Assembly: GCF_001999905.1 (NCBI RefSeq)
Contig: NZ_CP019640.1
Coordinates: 1,530,001 to 1,594,000 of the forward strand
DNA from: Planococcus lenghuensis
GTDB lineage: Bacteria; Bacillota; Bacilli; Bacillales_A; Planococcaceae
Reading direction: 5' to 3'
DNA length: 64,000 bases
Part shown: positions 7,255-16,989 of the stretch, piece after piece
How the letters are laid out: every line of letters begins with the position of its first letter
Position numbering within the stretch: position 1 is the stretch's first letter
Notes under the pieces: model-generated
What the model saw: only the letters and a program-made list of their open reading frames with translations
What the model was told of the DNA's origin: nothing
Databases searched by the model: none
Made by a program: the position numbers and the translations under genes

Positions 7255-8361
7255 ATGAGTGAGTTAAAGCGCACGCCGCTTTTTGAGTCGTATAAGAAGT
7301 ATGGCGGCAAAACGATTGATTTTGGCGGCTGGGAATTGCCGGTGCAGTTTTCAGGCATTAAACAGGAACATGAAGCAGTCCGGACGAAAGCAGGGTTGTT
7401 TGATGTGTCCCATATGGGAGAAATCACGGTTGAAGGGCCGGAAAGCCTGGCATATTTGCAACGAATGCTGACGAATGACGTATCGAAACTGAAAACTGGT
7501 CAGGCGCAGTATACGGTCTTATGTTATGAAGATGGCGGTACCGTTGATGATCTTCTTGTATACAAGCTGACGGATGAACGCTACTTGCTTGTCGTGAATG
7601 CAGCCAACATCGAGAAGGATTTTGATTGGCTGAAAGCGCATGCACAGGACGGGGCGGAAGTGGTGAACCGTTCAGAGGAATATGGACAGCTTGCGTTCCA
7701 AGGGCCGCTTGCTGAGTCTGTACTGCAGCGGCTGACCGATACGGATCTCACTGACATCAAGTTCTTCCGCTTTCAGGAAAATGTGGATGTTGCCGGGCGA
7801 AACGTTCTTGTGTCCCGTACCGGTTACACAGGGGAAGACGGATTTGAAATCTACGGTTCGCCGGAAGATATCATCGCTTTATGGGGTGCCATCCTTGAAG
7901 AAGGCAAGGAAGACGGAGCGGTGCCTGTCGGTTTAGGTGCCCGGGACACACTCCGCTTTGAAGCTTGCCTTGCATTGTATGGCCAGGAATTGACAAAGGA
8001 TATCTCGCCGCTTGAAGCGGGGATTGGGTTTGCGGTCAAACTGAAAAAAGATGCGGATTTCATTGGAAAAGAAGCGCTGCTGAAACAGAAAGAAGAAGGC
8101 ATTGTACGGAAATTGACCGGACTGGAAATGCTGGATAAAGGGATTCCGCGTCCCGGCTATAAAGTATTCAAAGACGGCGAGGAAATCGGGCACGTAACGA
8201 CAGGTACACAGTCGCCGACACTAGGGAAGAATATCGGTCTTGCACTCGTCGGAACAGAATTTACAGAGCCGGGAACCGAAGTGGAAGTCGAAGTGCGAAA
8301 CCGCCGCCTGAAAGCTGTGACAGTGGAAACTCCGTTCTATAAGCGTTCAACTAACTCATAA
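7255..8361 (+). CDS. gcvT: Glycine cleavage system T protein (aminomethyltransferase)
   Basis: A 368-residue tetrahydrofolate-dependent aminomethyltransferase. It takes the aminomethyl group from lipoyl-GcvH and releases ammonia and 5,10-methylene-THF. The N-terminus ([20 protein letters not shown]), [10 protein letters not shown], the folate-site region [12 protein letters not shown] and [12 protein letters not shown] are all family features. The ATG at 7255 is used. The frame stays open upstream through the riboswitch, but that part is RNA leader and not protein. It is first in gcvT-gcvPA-gcvPB, under glycine control. Confidence 0.96.
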   Translation: MSELKRTPLFESYKKYGGKTIDFGGWELPVQFSGIKQEHEAVRTKAGLFDVSHMGEITVEGPESLAYLQRMLTNDVSKLKTGQAQYTVLCYEDGGTVDDLLVYKLTDERYLLVVNAANIEKDFDWLKAHAQDGAEVVNRSEEYGQLAFQGPLAESVLQRLTDTDLTDIKFFRFQENVDVAGRNVLVSRTGYTGEDGFEIYGSPEDIIALWGAILEEGKEDGAVPVGLGARDTLRFEACLALYGQELTKDISPLEAGIGFAVKLKKDADFIGKEALLKQKEEGIVRKLTGLEMLDKGIPRPGYKVFKDGEEIGHVTTGTQSPTLGKNIGLALVGTEFTEPGTEVEVEVRNRRLKAVTVETPFYKRSTNS

Positions 8362-8375
8362 AGGAGATTGACAGA

Positions 8376-9743
8376 ATGAAGCACCGCTACTTGCCGATGA
8401 CGGCACAAGACAAAGAAGCCATGCTCAAAACGATCGGCGTCGACTCGATCGAAGAACTCTTTTCCGATATTCCCGAAAAAGTGCGTTTCCAAGGCGAATA
8501 TGATCTTAAACCGGCAAAATCGGAATCCGCACTTTTGAAAGAACTGAGCCGGCTCGCTGCTAAAAATGCGGATCACCGGAATTATGCATCTTTCCTTGGT
8601 GCCGGCGTTTATGATCACTATAAGCCGGTGATTGTCGACCATGTCATTTCCCGTTCTGAATTTTATACCGCCTACACGCCGTATCAGCCCGAAATTTCCC
8701 AAGGGGAACTGCAGGCGATCTTTGAGTTCCAGACGATGATTGCGGAATTGACCGGCATGGACATCGCCAACTCGTCGATGTATGACGGCGGCACCGCGCT
8801 GGCGGAGGCAGGAATGCTTGCGGCCGGTCACACCAAGCGCAAAAAGATTCTTGTTTCGCGTGCCGTTCATCCGGAATCCCGTGAAGTGGTGCGCTCCTAT
8901 GCGCTCGGCCAATCGATCGATGTGCAGGAAGTGCCGCTGAAGGATGGTGTAACTGATGTGGAAGCACTCCGTTCGCTTCTGAACGAGGATGTTGCGGCTG
9001 TGATGGTCCAGTACCCGAATTTCTTCGGCCAGGTTGAGAACCTGAAAGAGCTGGAACCGGTCATCCATGGCAGTGGCGCGCTGTTCATCGTATCGGCCAA
9101 TCCACTCGCCCTTGGCGCACTTGAAGCGCCCGGCAAGCTCGGCGCGGATATCACCGTCGGCGATGCGCAGCCGTTCGGCATCCCTGAAGCATTCGGGGGC
9201 CCGCATTGCGGTTATTTCGCCGTGACGAAAAAGCTGATGCGCAAAGTGCCGGGACGTCTCGTTGGGGAAACCGTCGATGAAGACGGACGCCGCGGGTTTG
9301 TGCTGACACTCCAGGCGCGCGAGCAGCACATCCGTCGGGATAAAGCGACATCCAATATCTGTTCGAACCAAGCACTCAATGCGCTTGCGGCTTCTGTCGC
9401 CATGACGGCGCTCGGTAAAAAAGGAACAAAAGAAATGGCCGTGCAAAATATCGCCAAGACCCGCTACATGAAACAGCAGCTGGAAGCGGCAGGTCTGACC
9501 GTCGCGTTCGGAAATGCGCATTTCAATGAACTCACCGTTAAACTTGGCAAGTCCGTAAAGCAGTTGAACGACCGGCTTTTTGATCAGGGCGTCATCGGGG
9601 GCTATGATCTTGGCCGGACATATGAAGAACTGGCAGGACACGTTCTCATTGCTGTGACGGAACAGCGCACAAAAGAAGAAATCGATCTGTTCGTGCAGGA
9701 AATTGCTGCATTCACTCAGGAGAAGGAGGCCGCTCATGCGTAA
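8376..9743 (+). CDS. gcvPA: Glycine dehydrogenase (decarboxylating) subunit 1
   Basis: 455 residues forming the N-terminal half of the split P protein, which decarboxylates glycine and passes the aminomethyl group to lipoylated GcvH. It begins [20 protein letters not shown] and includes [10 protein letters not shown] and the signature [14 protein letters not shown]. It lacks the PLP lysine, which lies in the second subunit. AAGGAG precedes the ATG 14 bases after gcvT. The end overlaps gcvPB by 8 bases, which suggests coupled synthesis in equal amounts. Confidence 0.96.
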   Translation: MKHRYLPMTAQDKEAMLKTIGVDSIEELFSDIPEKVRFQGEYDLKPAKSESALLKELSRLAAKNADHRNYASFLGAGVYDHYKPVIVDHVISRSEFYTAYTPYQPEISQGELQAIFEFQTMIAELTGMDIANSSMYDGGTALAEAGMLAAGHTKRKKILVSRAVHPESREVVRSYALGQSIDVQEVPLKDGVTDVEALRSLLNEDVAAVMVQYPNFFGQVENLKELEPVIHGSGALFIVSANPLALGALEAPGKLGADITVGDAQPFGIPEAFGGPHCGYFAVTKKLMRKVPGRLVGETVDEDGRRGFVLTLQAREQHIRRDKATSNICSNQALNALAASVAMTALGKKGTKEMAVQNIAKTRYMKQQLEAAGLTVAFGNAHFNELTVKLGKSVKQLNDRLFDQGVIGGYDLGRTYEELAGHVLIAVTEQRTKEEIDLFVQEIAAFTQEKEAAHA

Positions 9744-11202
9744 AGACGAAAACCAGCCGCTCATTTTTGAAGTATCCACAAAAGGCCGCATCGGCTATAG
9801 CTTGCCGGTGCTGGATGTGCCGGAAGTGGAATTGGATGATGTATTGCCGGCTGACCTGATCCGTTCGGAAGAGCCGGAGCTTCCGGAAGTGGCGGAACTC
9901 GATATCATGCGGCATTACACGGCGTTGTCAAACCGCAACCATGGCGTCGATTCCGGTTTTTATCCGCTCGGTTCCTGTACGATGAAATACAATCCGAAGA
10001 TCAATGAATCCGTCGCCCGGTTCCCGGGATTCGCTGATATTCACCCGCTGCAGGACGAATCGACGGTCCAGGGTGCGATGGAACTTATGTATGACCTGCA
10101 GGAGCATTTGAAGGAAATCACCGGCATGGATGAAGTAACGCTGCAGCCGGCGGCAGGCGCCCACGGGGAATGGACGGGTCTCATGATGATTCGCGCGTTC
10201 CATGAAGCGAATGGCGACTTCGAACGAACAAAAGTGATCGTACCGGATTCTGCCCATGGCACAAATCCGGCATCTGCGACGGTTGCCGGTTTTGACACGG
10301 TGACGGTGAAATCGGATGACAATGGCCTTGTCGACTTGGAAGACTTGAAGCGGGTTGTCGGACCGGATACGGCAGCGCTCATGCTGACGAACCCGAACAC
10401 CCTCGGTTTATTTGAAGAAAACATCCTGGAGATGGCGGCGATCATCCATGAAGTCGGCGGCAAGCTGTATTATGACGGTGCCAATTTGAATGCGGTCATG
10501 AATAAAGCGCGTCCCGGCGATATGGGCTTTGATGTGGTCCACTTGAACTTGCACAAAACGTTCACAGGCCCGCACGGCGGCGGCGGTCCGGGATCCGGTC
10601 CGGTCGGCGTGAAGAAGGGACTGCTCCCGTATTTACCAAAACCCGTTCTGATCAAGACAGACGACGGGTACACATTTGATGACAACCGTCCCGAGTCGAT
10701 CGGCCGCGTGAAGCCGTATTTCGGAAATTTCGGCATCAACGTGCGCGCATACACGTATATCCGTTCCATGGGGCCGGATGGGCTGAAGGCTGTGTCCGAA
10801 TATGCTGTACTGAATGCCAATTACATGATGCGCCGGCTCGCTCCGTATTTCGACTTGCCTTACGACCGCCACTGCAAGCATGAATTCGTGTTGAGCGGCC
10901 GCCGTCAGAAGAAACTCGGCGTGCGTACACTTGATATGGCGAAGCGGCTCCTCGATTTCGGCTATCACCCGCCGACGATCTACTTCCCGCTTAACGTGGA
11001 AGAAGGCATGATGATCGAACCAACGGAAACCGAATCGAAAGAGACGCTCGACGCGTTTTGTGATGCGATGATCCAAATTGCGAAGGAAGCGGAGACCAAT
11101 CCGGAAATCGTGCAGGAAGCGCCGCATACGACGGTCATCAGCCGGCTGGACGAAGCGCAGGCTGCGCGTAAGCCGGTTCTGCGGTATCAGAAAGCGGAAT
11201 AA
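9736..11202 (+). CDS. gcvPB: Glycine dehydrogenase (decarboxylating) subunit 2
   Basis: 488 residues carrying the PLP site of the P protein. The PLP lysine is at about residue 274 in [16 protein letters not shown]. Other landmarks are [24 protein letters not shown] and [11 protein letters not shown]. The start is ATG 9736 after AGGAGAAGGAGG, inside the end of gcvPA. An earlier in-frame start is possible but lacks a ribosome site. It forms the alpha2beta2 P protein with GcvPA. A strong terminator closes the operon. GcvH and the L protein are elsewhere. Confidence 0.96.
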   Translation: MRKDENQPLIFEVSTKGRIGYSLPVLDVPEVELDDVLPADLIRSEEPELPEVAELDIMRHYTALSNRNHGVDSGFYPLGSCTMKYNPKINESVARFPGFADIHPLQDESTVQGAMELMYDLQEHLKEITGMDEVTLQPAAGAHGEWTGLMMIRAFHEANGDFERTKVIVPDSAHGTNPASATVAGFDTVTVKSDDNGLVDLEDLKRVVGPDTAALMLTNPNTLGLFEENILEMAAIIHEVGGKLYYDGANLNAVMNKARPGDMGFDVVHLNLHKTFTGPHGGGGPGSGPVGVKKGLLPYLPKPVLIKTDDGYTFDDNRPESIGRVKPYFGNFGINVRAYTYIRSMGPDGLKAVSEYAVLNANYMMRRLAPYFDLPYDRHCKHEFVLSGRRQKKLGVRTLDMAKRLLDFGYHPPTIYFPLNVEEGMMIEPTETESKETLDAFCDAMIQIAKEAETNPEIVQEAPHTTVISRLDEAQAARKPVLRYQKAE

Positions 11203-11210
11203 GGAGAAAA

Positions 11211-11242
11211 GAGGCATGCCGGAAGTGGCATGCCTCTTTTTT
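11211..11242 (+). terminator. Intrinsic terminator of the gcv operon
   Basis: GAGGCATGCC / GGCATGCCTC perfect 10-bp stem, six-base loop, then six T. Confidence 0.9.
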
Positions 11243-11271
11243 GCGGTCGGGCGGTAGTGGAGTCAGTGAAT

Positions 11272-11334
11272 TCCACTAAAGTAATCGTGGGGTCCGCTAA
11301 TTTGGAGTTGAATTTCGCTAAACGGAACCGGAGT
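11272..11334. repeat. Three degenerate 21-nt intergenic repeats
   Basis: Three successive 21-nt units begin TCCACTAAA, TCCGCTAAT and TTCGCTAAA, giving the core TYCRCTAAW with a diverged remainder. They lie between two terminators in the gcvPB to rhodanese gap, so they are outside any gene. A related array lies at 14690-14794. Confidence 0.6.
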
Positions 11335-11339
11335 GGAAC

Positions 11340-11375
11340 AAAAATTAGAGGCCGACACGCTGAAGTGCCGGCCTC
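11340..11375 (-). terminator. Intrinsic terminator of the rhodanese-like gene
   Basis: Minus strand GAGGCCGGCAC / GTGTCGGCCTC stem with one G-T pair, six-base loop, followed by a T-rich tail. Confidence 0.8.
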
Positions 11376-11382
11376 ATTTATA

Positions 11383-11763
11383 TCATTTCGAGCGGACTTT
11401 ACCGGTCCAGGTTCTGAAGCCGCCTTTGAGCAGATAAAGGTCAGTGTAGCCCTTTTTCTTCAGGAACATGGCAACCCGTGAACCGTTGATGCCGTTTTGG
11501 TCATACAGATAGACCGGTTTATCCGGACGGATTTCCTTGAAGCGCTGACGGAGCTGCGACTGCGGGATGTTGCGGGCGCCGAGAATGTGGCCGGCGGCAT
11601 AATCTTTCGATTCACGCACATCGATCAACTGCGCTTTGCGGTAGCCTTCAATGAATTGCTCTTGTGTCAGAATCGTGACCGTCTTTTTTGTCCGGAAATA
11701 ATTGACCAGGATCAATACGGTCAGGATGAATAAAAAGCCGGCGATGATGTACAGAAATTCCAC
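11383..11763 (-). CDS. Membrane-anchored rhodanese-like protein lacking the catalytic Cys (YqhL-like)
   Basis: 126 residues: an N-terminal membrane helix (EFLYIIAGFLFILTVLILVN) and a rhodanese fold with QLIDVRESKDYAAGHILGA and LLKGGFRTW. In active rhodaneses the loop after the YLY strand begins with a cysteine. Here it reads YLYDQNGINGSR, so the sulfur-carrying residue is Asp and sulfurtransferase activity is not expected. The GTG start has AAAGGGG 8 bases upstream. A longer in-frame reading to 11841 adds a poor N-terminus. The position beside gcvPB matches B. subtilis yqhL. Confidence 0.85.
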   Translation of the reverse strand: MEFLYIIAGFLFILTVLILVNYFRTKKTVTILTQEQFIEGYRKAQLIDVRESKDYAAGHILGARNIPQSQLRQRFKEIRPDKPVYLYDQNGINGSRVAMFLKKKGYTDLYLLKGGFRTWTGKVRSK

Positions 11764-11974
11764 TGGTGTTGCCCCTTTCTTCAAGCCCGGTAATCCCGGA
11801 CCGTGAAGGCGCTTGTAGTTTGCCTTCTTTACCTTGTTCATTATAAAAGAAACAGAGCAGAGAATTCAATGCCGGATTTCACAAAGTCGAAGCTGAAAAT
11901 TTTTTTAGGCTGATTTTGCGGCGTCAAATCAACGTTCGACAAATAGCGACGCCGTTGTGAATGAAAAAAACCGA

Positions 11975-12004
11975 TTGACTGGAAGTTTCAATATATAGTA
12001 TGGT
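11975..12004 (+). promoter_or_regulatory. Promoter of nrdJ
   Basis: TTGACT, 18-bp spacer, TATGGT, with transcription expected to begin near 12011. An alternative -10, TATAAT, lies at 12011-12016. Confidence 0.55.
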
Positions 12005-12034
12005 GGGAACTATAATTAATACAACATGTTGTGT
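11986..12034 (+). promoter_or_regulatory. Candidate pair of NrdR boxes
   Basis: Two 16-bp sites resemble the NrdR box ACACWATATATWGTGT: TTTCAATATATAGTAT at 11986 (12 of 16) and ATACAACATGTTGTGT at 12019 (13 of 16). They start 33 bp apart, about three helical turns, as is usual for NrdR pairs. The first overlaps the promoter spacer and -10; the second lies just downstream of the start point. This arrangement suits repression. Confidence 0.5.
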
Positions 12035-12066
12035 TAATCCTATATAACATTAAGGAGGATTTGTCA

Positions 12067-14628
12067 ATGGTGCTTGTATCTCAAAACCAAAAACCGGCGC
12101 TCGATACCGGATCGCTGAACAAGGACATTCGTCTCTTCCCGCAGGTTCACCCCATCACTGATGACATGAAAACAGTGCATAAGGGTGTATCCCGGCTGGT
12201 GATGATTGACCGCTATTCATTTAAGGACACAGAAAAGAAAACGCTCAAACCGGGTGATTTCGTCGTCCTGACAGTGAAAGAGGATCCGAAATTCCCTGCC
12301 CGCGGCCTTGGCTTCATCAAGTCGATCGACAAGCAGGCGAACAAAGCGGAAGTATGGATTGAAGAGGATTACCGGAGTGCGATCGATGATGCGAAAGAAC
12401 AGGAAGCGGGAATTGTCAGACGGCCGCTCGACGTCATTGAAAAGCCTTTGGAAGTATACTACGAACAGATTGCCAAACGCAATGCGACTGGGCTTTCTTC
12501 CATCGAAAAAACACAGGAAAAGCGCGACGAGTGGTTTAACAAGTTTTATGAGCAGCTTGCAGACCTGAAGTTCATTCCGGCAGGACGCGTCATCTACGGA
12601 GCAGGTGCAGACACCGATGTTACATACTTCAATTGCTACGTGATGCCATTTGTGGCGGATTCACGGGAAGGCATTTCAGATCATAGAAAACAAGTCATGG
12701 AAATCATGAGCCGCGGCGGCGGTGTCGGCACGAACGGCTCGACACTTCGGCCGAGAAACACGCTCGCACGCGGTGTGAACGGTAAATCGTCCGGGTCGGT
12801 ATCATGGCTTGACGATATCGCGAAATTGACGCATCTCGTGGAACAGGGCGGAAGCCGCCGCGGGGCGCAGATGATTATGCTGGCGGACTGGCATCCGGAC
12901 ATCTGTGAATTCATCATTTCAAAAATGCAGAACCCGCGCATTTTGCGCTACCTCATCGAAAACACGGAAGATGAGACGATCAAGAAACTTGCAAACGACA
13001 AACTGAAATTCAAGCCACTGACAGAGCAGGAAGAAGCGATGTACACAGGGCTCCTGAACTACCGCGCAATCCCAGGGATGGGCGGCTTCAATGAAGGCAT
13101 CATGCGCGACGCGGAAACGAAATTGCGCGATGGCGGGACGTATTCGGTTCATAATGAAGAATTCCTGACAGGCGCGAACATTTCCGTAACCCTTACAAAA
13201 GATTTCATGGAAGCGGTCGAAGCGGATGCGGAATATGATCTGCGCTTCCCGGCAGTCGAGAACTACTCGCCGGAAGAAATGGCTGTCTACAATGAACAAT
13301 GGCACGAAGTGGGCGACGTGCGCGAATGGAAAAAAGCGGGTCATGAAGTCCGCGTCTATCGCACGATGAAAGCTCGTGAACTGTGGAATTTGATCAACGT
13401 CTGTGCGACTTATTCGGCAGAGCCGGGCATCTTCTTCATCGATAATGCCAACGAACAGACGAATGCACGTGCGTACGGACAGAAAGTTGTCGCGACGAAC
13501 CCGTGCGGTGAACAACCCCTTGCACCATACTCCGTCTGTAACCTTGCCGCAGTTAACCTGGCAAAATTTGCAGATATGCAAACACAGGAAGTGGATTTCG
13601 AAGGACTGAAAGAAACGGTCCGGATCGGTGTCCGCATGCAGGATAACGTCATCGACGCCACACCTTACTTCCTGGAAGAGAACCGCGTCCAGGCACTCGG
13701 TGAGCGCCGCGTCGGACTCGGCGTTATGGGTCTTGCCGATCTGTTGATCAATACAGGCAAGAAATACGGTTCGCCGGAAGGCAACGAACTCGTCGATAAA
13801 ATCTTTGAGACGATCGCCACTGCCGCTTACGAAGAATCAGCGAAGCTCGCCACAGAGCGCGGGAGCTTCCCGTTCCTCACTGGCAAAACGGACGAAGAAA
13901 CACAGGCGCTCCGCAAAGCATTCACGGAAACAGGATTCATGCAGAAAATGCCGGAGCATATCCGGAAAGCGGTGCTGGAAAACGGCATCCGCAACTCGCA
14001 TCTCCTGACTGTGGCACCGACTGGCTCAACCGGTACGATGGTCGGCGTGTCAACTGGTCTTGAGCCTTACTTCTCATTCACGTACTACCGTTCGGGCCGT
14101 CTCGGCAAGTTCATTGAAGTGAAAGCGGACATCGTCCAGGAGTACCTGAAGAACAATCCGGAAGCGGACGAGAACAACCTGCCGGAATATTTCATTTCTG
14201 CAATGGATCTTGCACCGGAAGCACATGCGGATGTCCAGTGTGTCATCCAGCGCTGGATCGATTCCTCGATCTCGAAGACCGTGAATGCCCCGCGCGGCTA
14301 CACTGTCGATCAGGTGGAAGGGATCTATGAGCGCCTTTACAAAGGTGGCGCGAAAGGCGGAACAGTATACGTCGACGGTTCACGCGACGCGCAAGTGCTG
14401 ACGCTGAAAGCGGAAGAAAACTCATTTGATGAAGTTCATGAAGAGCAAGTGACTGAAAAGCGGCCGGTCGTCCTGATCGACACGATCCAGGATCTCCGTT
14501 CCACTAACGTCACGATCGGTTCTGAAGTCGGTAACACCTGCCCGGTTTGCCGCAAAGGAACCGTTCAGGAAGCGGGCGGCTGCAACACATGCACAAATTG
14601 CGGCGCGCAGCTGAAATGCGGTCTTTAA
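12067..14628 (+). CDS. nrdJ: Adenosylcobalamin-dependent (class II) ribonucleoside-diphosphate reductase
   Basis: An 853-residue class II reductase making deoxyribonucleotides with coenzyme B12, without a separate radical subunit. Landmarks are FNCYVMP (first active-site Cys region), SRGGGVGTNGSTLRPR, NPCGEQPLAPYSVCNL (the thiyl-radical Cys region), APTGSTGTMVGVSTGLEPYF and a C-terminal zinc-like tail (TCPVCRKG ... CNTCTNCGAQLKCGL). AAGGAGG lies before ATG 12067. It is inserted between yqhL and aroQ, where B. subtilis has lipM, mntR and other genes. Confidence 0.93.
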   Translation: MVLVSQNQKPALDTGSLNKDIRLFPQVHPITDDMKTVHKGVSRLVMIDRYSFKDTEKKTLKPGDFVVLTVKEDPKFPARGLGFIKSIDKQANKAEVWIEEDYRSAIDDAKEQEAGIVRRPLDVIEKPLEVYYEQIAKRNATGLSSIEKTQEKRDEWFNKFYEQLADLKFIPAGRVIYGAGADTDVTYFNCYVMPFVADSREGISDHRKQVMEIMSRGGGVGTNGSTLRPRNTLARGVNGKSSGSVSWLDDIAKLTHLVEQGGSRRGAQMIMLADWHPDICEFIISKMQNPRILRYLIENTEDETIKKLANDKLKFKPLTEQEEAMYTGLLNYRAIPGMGGFNEGIMRDAETKLRDGGTYSVHNEEFLTGANISVTLTKDFMEAVEADAEYDLRFPAVENYSPEEMAVYNEQWHEVGDVREWKKAGHEVRVYRTMKARELWNLINVCATYSAEPGIFFIDNANEQTNARAYGQKVVATNPCGEQPLAPYSVCNLAAVNLAKFADMQTQEVDFEGLKETVRIGVRMQDNVIDATPYFLEENRVQALGERRVGLGVMGLADLLINTGKKYGSPEGNELVDKIFETIATAAYEESAKLATERGSFPFLTGKTDEETQALRKAFTETGFMQKMPEHIRKAVLENGIRNSHLLTVAPTGSTGTMVGVSTGLEPYFSFTYYRSGRLGKFIEVKADIVQEYLKNNPEADENNLPEYFISAMDLAPEAHADVQCVIQRWIDSSISKTVNAPRGYTVDQVEGIYERLYKGGAKGGTVYVDGSRDAQVLTLKAEENSFDEVHEEQVTEKRPVVLIDTIQDLRSTNVTIGSEVGNTCPVCRKGTVQEAGGCNTCTNCGAQLKCGL

Positions 14629-14644
14629 GCAACTATACTGACAG

Positions 14645-14674
14645 AACCCGGTCTGCTGATGCAGGCCGGGTTTT
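14645..14674 (+). terminator. Intrinsic terminator of nrdJ
   Basis: AACCCGGTCTGC / GCAGGCCGGGTT stem with one G-T pair and a four-base loop, then TTTT. Confidence 0.75.
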
Positions 14675-14689
14675 CCTGTTGCAGCTGTC

Positions 14690-14794
14690 CTGCAAGTAAA
14701 AGGACCAATTTCGCAAGTAACACGCCCGACATCGCAAATAAACCCAGGGGATTCGCAGGTAACGGATCCGACTTCCTTAAACCCTGTCCTCCGC
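14690..14794. repeat. Degenerate 21-nt tandem array, about five units
   Basis: Units start at 14690, 14711, 14732, 14753 and 14774 with cores TGCAAGTAA, TCGCAAGTAA, TCGCAAATAA, TCGCAGGTAA and TCCTTAAAC. The period is exactly 21 nt, so any reading frame through it yields a seven-residue repeat and creates false small proteins. It lies between the nrdJ terminator and the aroQ promoter. Confidence 0.7.
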
Positions 14795-14805
14795 ATAGGC
14801 CAAGT

Positions 14806-14840
14806 TTGCATATTGCCGGGAAACGCCGTTATGTTAGAAT
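14806..14840 (+). promoter_or_regulatory. Putative aroQ promoter
   Basis: TTGCAT, 18 bp, TATGTT, or alternatively TTGCCG, 16 bp, TAGAAT. The two possibilities overlap and cannot be separated by eye. Confidence 0.4.
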
Positions 14841-14868
14841 GAGAAAGATACGAATGGAGGTGCTGATT

Positions 14869-15315
14869 ATGCGGATTCTTTGTCTGAATGGCCCGAACCT
14901 GAACCGGCTCGGCAAACGGGAAAAAGAAGCATACGGAACATTCACGCTCGCTGAACTCGAGCAGGACCTGAAAGCGGTGGCAGAAACAGCAGGTGTGACG
15001 CTGGAATGCCGGCAGTCAAACCACGAAGGGGAATTGATTGACTGGATCCACGGAGCGGAGGATGAAGAGATGGCCGGCATTATTCTGAATGCCGGCGCGT
15101 ATACACATACGAGCGTCGCAATCCGGGACGCCATCGCATCGGTCAAAGTGCCGGTCATCGAAGTGCATATATCGAATATCCATGCACGGGAGGAGTTCCG
15201 GCATCATTCCTACATCGCCCCTGTGGCGGCCGGGCAGATCGCCGGATTCGGACAGGATGTATATGAATTGGCACTTCACGCATTTATTCTAAAACGGAAG
15301 AGGGAACAGGGATGA
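14869..15315 (+). CDS. aroQ: Type II 3-dehydroquinate dehydratase
   Basis: A 148-residue enzyme of the shikimate pathway converting 3-dehydroquinate to 3-dehydroshikimate. It shows the type II sequence pattern: [12 protein letters not shown] near the N-terminus, [27 protein letters not shown] and [19 protein letters not shown]. The enzyme normally works as a dodecamer. ATG 14869 follows GGAGGTG at seven bases; a start five codons upstream is possible. The gene overlaps the next one by four bases, as in Bacillus (yqhS-yqhT). Confidence 0.95.
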   Translation: MRILCLNGPNLNRLGKREKEAYGTFTLAELEQDLKAVAETAGVTLECRQSNHEGELIDWIHGAEDEEMAGIILNAGAYTHTSVAIRDAIASVKVPVIEVHISNIHAREEFRHHSYIAPVAAGQIAGFGQDVYELALHAFILKRKREQG

Positions 15316-16370
15316 AAATCGAAAAACTGCGCAATGAATTTGAACAGCACGGAATCGATGCAATGCTCCTGACAAGTACATATAATCTGCGCTACATGAC
15401 CGGATTCACAGGTTCTGCAGGCGCAGCGGTCGTAACAAAAGATAAAGCGGTATTCGTGACGGATTTCCGCTATATCGAACAGGCGGGCAAGCAGGCAAAA
15501 GGCTATGAAGTGCGCCAGGCGACTAAAGGCTTGGTCGATGAAATCGCGGCAGTCCTGAAAGAACTTGGCGTTCGCCAGCTTGGATTTGAGCAGGACCATA
15601 TGACGTATGCCCTGCACAGTAAATTCAGCGGGCAAGTGGAAGCGGCGTTGGTGCCGGTCAGCGGGCTCGCTGAAAAAATCCGGATGATCAAAACAGCGGA
15701 TGAACTTGCGGTGCTGAAAAAAGCCGCTGAAATCGCAGATGCGGCGTTCGAACATATCACAAAATTCATCGCACCGGGAAAAACCGAATTGGAAGTTTCC
15801 AACGAACTTGAATTCTTCATGCGCAAGCAAGGAGCGACATCATCGTCATTCGACATCATTGTGGCGTCCGGCACGCGTTCAGCGCTGCCGCATGGTGTGG
15901 CAAGCGATAAAGTCATCGAAACCGGAGATTTCGTCACGCTGGATTTCGGTGCCCTCTATGATGGTTATGTATCCGATATCACTCGAACGGTGGCTGTCGG
16001 TGAACCGTCAGATCAATTAAAAGAAATTTATAATATCGTCCTTGAAGCGCAAGTAACCGCCCTCGAAAAAATTAAGCCGGGCATGACCGGCAAAGAAGCG
16101 GATGCCATTTCACGGGACATCATCAAAGCGAAAGGCTACGGCGATGCGTTCGGCCACTCACTCGGCCATGGCATCGGTCTGGAAGTACACGAAGGACCGG
16201 GACTTTCCCATCTGTCTGATACCGTGCTGCAGGAGGGCATGACAGTCACAGTTGAACCTGGCATTTATTTGCCGGGGGTTGGCGGAGTCCGCATCGAAGA
16301 TGATATAATCATTACCGGGACAGGGAATGAGCGGTTGACCCATTCGACAAAAGACCTGCTTATTTTATAA
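15312..16370 (+). CDS. M24 family Xaa-Pro dipeptidase (YqhT/PepQ-like)
   Basis: A 352-residue metallopeptidase with a creatinase-like N-terminal domain and a pita-bread catalytic domain. Metal ligands are visible in [18 protein letters not shown] (two Asp), [12 protein letters not shown] (His), [10 protein letters not shown] (Glu) and VRIEDD (Glu). It cleaves X-Pro dipeptides in the cytoplasm. It starts in an ATGA overlap with aroQ after GAGGGAACAGGG and is followed 17 bases later by efp, so aroQ, this gene and efp probably form one unit. Confidence 0.92.
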   Translation: MKIEKLRNEFEQHGIDAMLLTSTYNLRYMTGFTGSAGAAVVTKDKAVFVTDFRYIEQAGKQAKGYEVRQATKGLVDEIAAVLKELGVRQLGFEQDHMTYALHSKFSGQVEAALVPVSGLAEKIRMIKTADELAVLKKAAEIADAAFEHITKFIAPGKTELEVSNELEFFMRKQGATSSSFDIIVASGTRSALPHGVASDKVIETGDFVTLDFGALYDGYVSDITRTVAVGEPSDQLKEIYNIVLEAQVTALEKIKPGMTGKEADAISRDIIKAKGYGDAFGHSLGHGIGLEVHEGPGLSHLSDTVLQEGMTVTVEPGIYLPGVGGVRIEDDIIITGTGNERLTHSTKDLLIL

Positions 16371-16387
16371 TAATTGGAGGAACAAAC

Positions 16388-16945
16388 ATGATATCAGTTA
16401 ACGATTTTAAAACAGGACTTACCATCGAAGTGGACGGCGACATCTGGCGTGTCATGGATTTCCAGCATGTCAAGCCGGGGAAAGGCGCGGCATTCGTCCG
16501 CTCCAAGCTCCGCAACTTGCGCACGGGCGCAGTCAATGAAAAAACGTTCCGTGCAGGTGAAAAAGTGGCGAAAGCCCAAATCGATAACCGCCGTATGCAG
16601 TACTTGTATGCAAATGGCGATATGCATGCCTTCATGGATACAGAGACGTATGACCAGATCGAACTTCCGGAAAAAAACCTGGCATACGAATTGAAGTTCC
16701 TGAAGGAAAACATGGATGTACAGGTCATTCAGTATGAAAGCGAAGTGCTTGGTGTCGAATTGCCGAATACGGTTGAATTGAAAGTGACGGAAACAGACCC
16801 CGGCATCAAAGGAGATACGGCAAGCGGGGGCTCAAAACCGGCAACACTTGAGACAGGGCTGGTCGTGCAAGTGCCTTTCTTTATCAACGAAGGTGACGTC
16901 TTGATCGTCAATACGACAGATTCATCATATGTGTCACGCGCATAA
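16388..16945 (+). CDS. efp: Elongation factor P
   Basis: A 185-residue three-domain factor that rescues ribosomes stalled at polyproline. The tip loop [10 protein letters not shown] carries Lys32, the residue modified by 5-aminopentanol in B. subtilis. The family C-terminal domain ends [20 protein letters not shown] lies before the ATG. In sporulating Bacillus the spoIIIA operon follows efp (after yqhV); here accB follows after only 44 bases. Confidence 0.97.
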   Translation: MISVNDFKTGLTIEVDGDIWRVMDFQHVKPGKGAAFVRSKLRNLRTGAVNEKTFRAGEKVAKAQIDNRRMQYLYANGDMHAFMDTETYDQIELPEKNLAYELKFLKENMDVQVIQYESEVLGVELPNTVELKVTETDPGIKGDTASGGSKPATLETGLVVQVPFFINEGDVLIVNTTDSSYVSRA

Positions 16946-16989
16946 ATTGCATATGGAACGGACAATATCTGCATGGGAGTGAAGTAAAG

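Noticed and set aside
8337-9791. Long minus-strand open frame opposite gcvPA
   Set aside because: It is antisense to a certain gene, has no recognisable motif and reflects codon bias on the plus strand.
11930-11945. A TGTCGAA-type Spo0A box between the rhodanese gene and nrdJ
   Set aside because: A 7-mer like this is expected several times by chance in 64 kb, and no second box or spacing supports it.
14422-14811. Minus-strand frame with Cys-rich seven-residue repeats
   Set aside because: It is the translation of the 21-nt intergenic array and of antisense nrdJ; it has no ribosome site or family signature.
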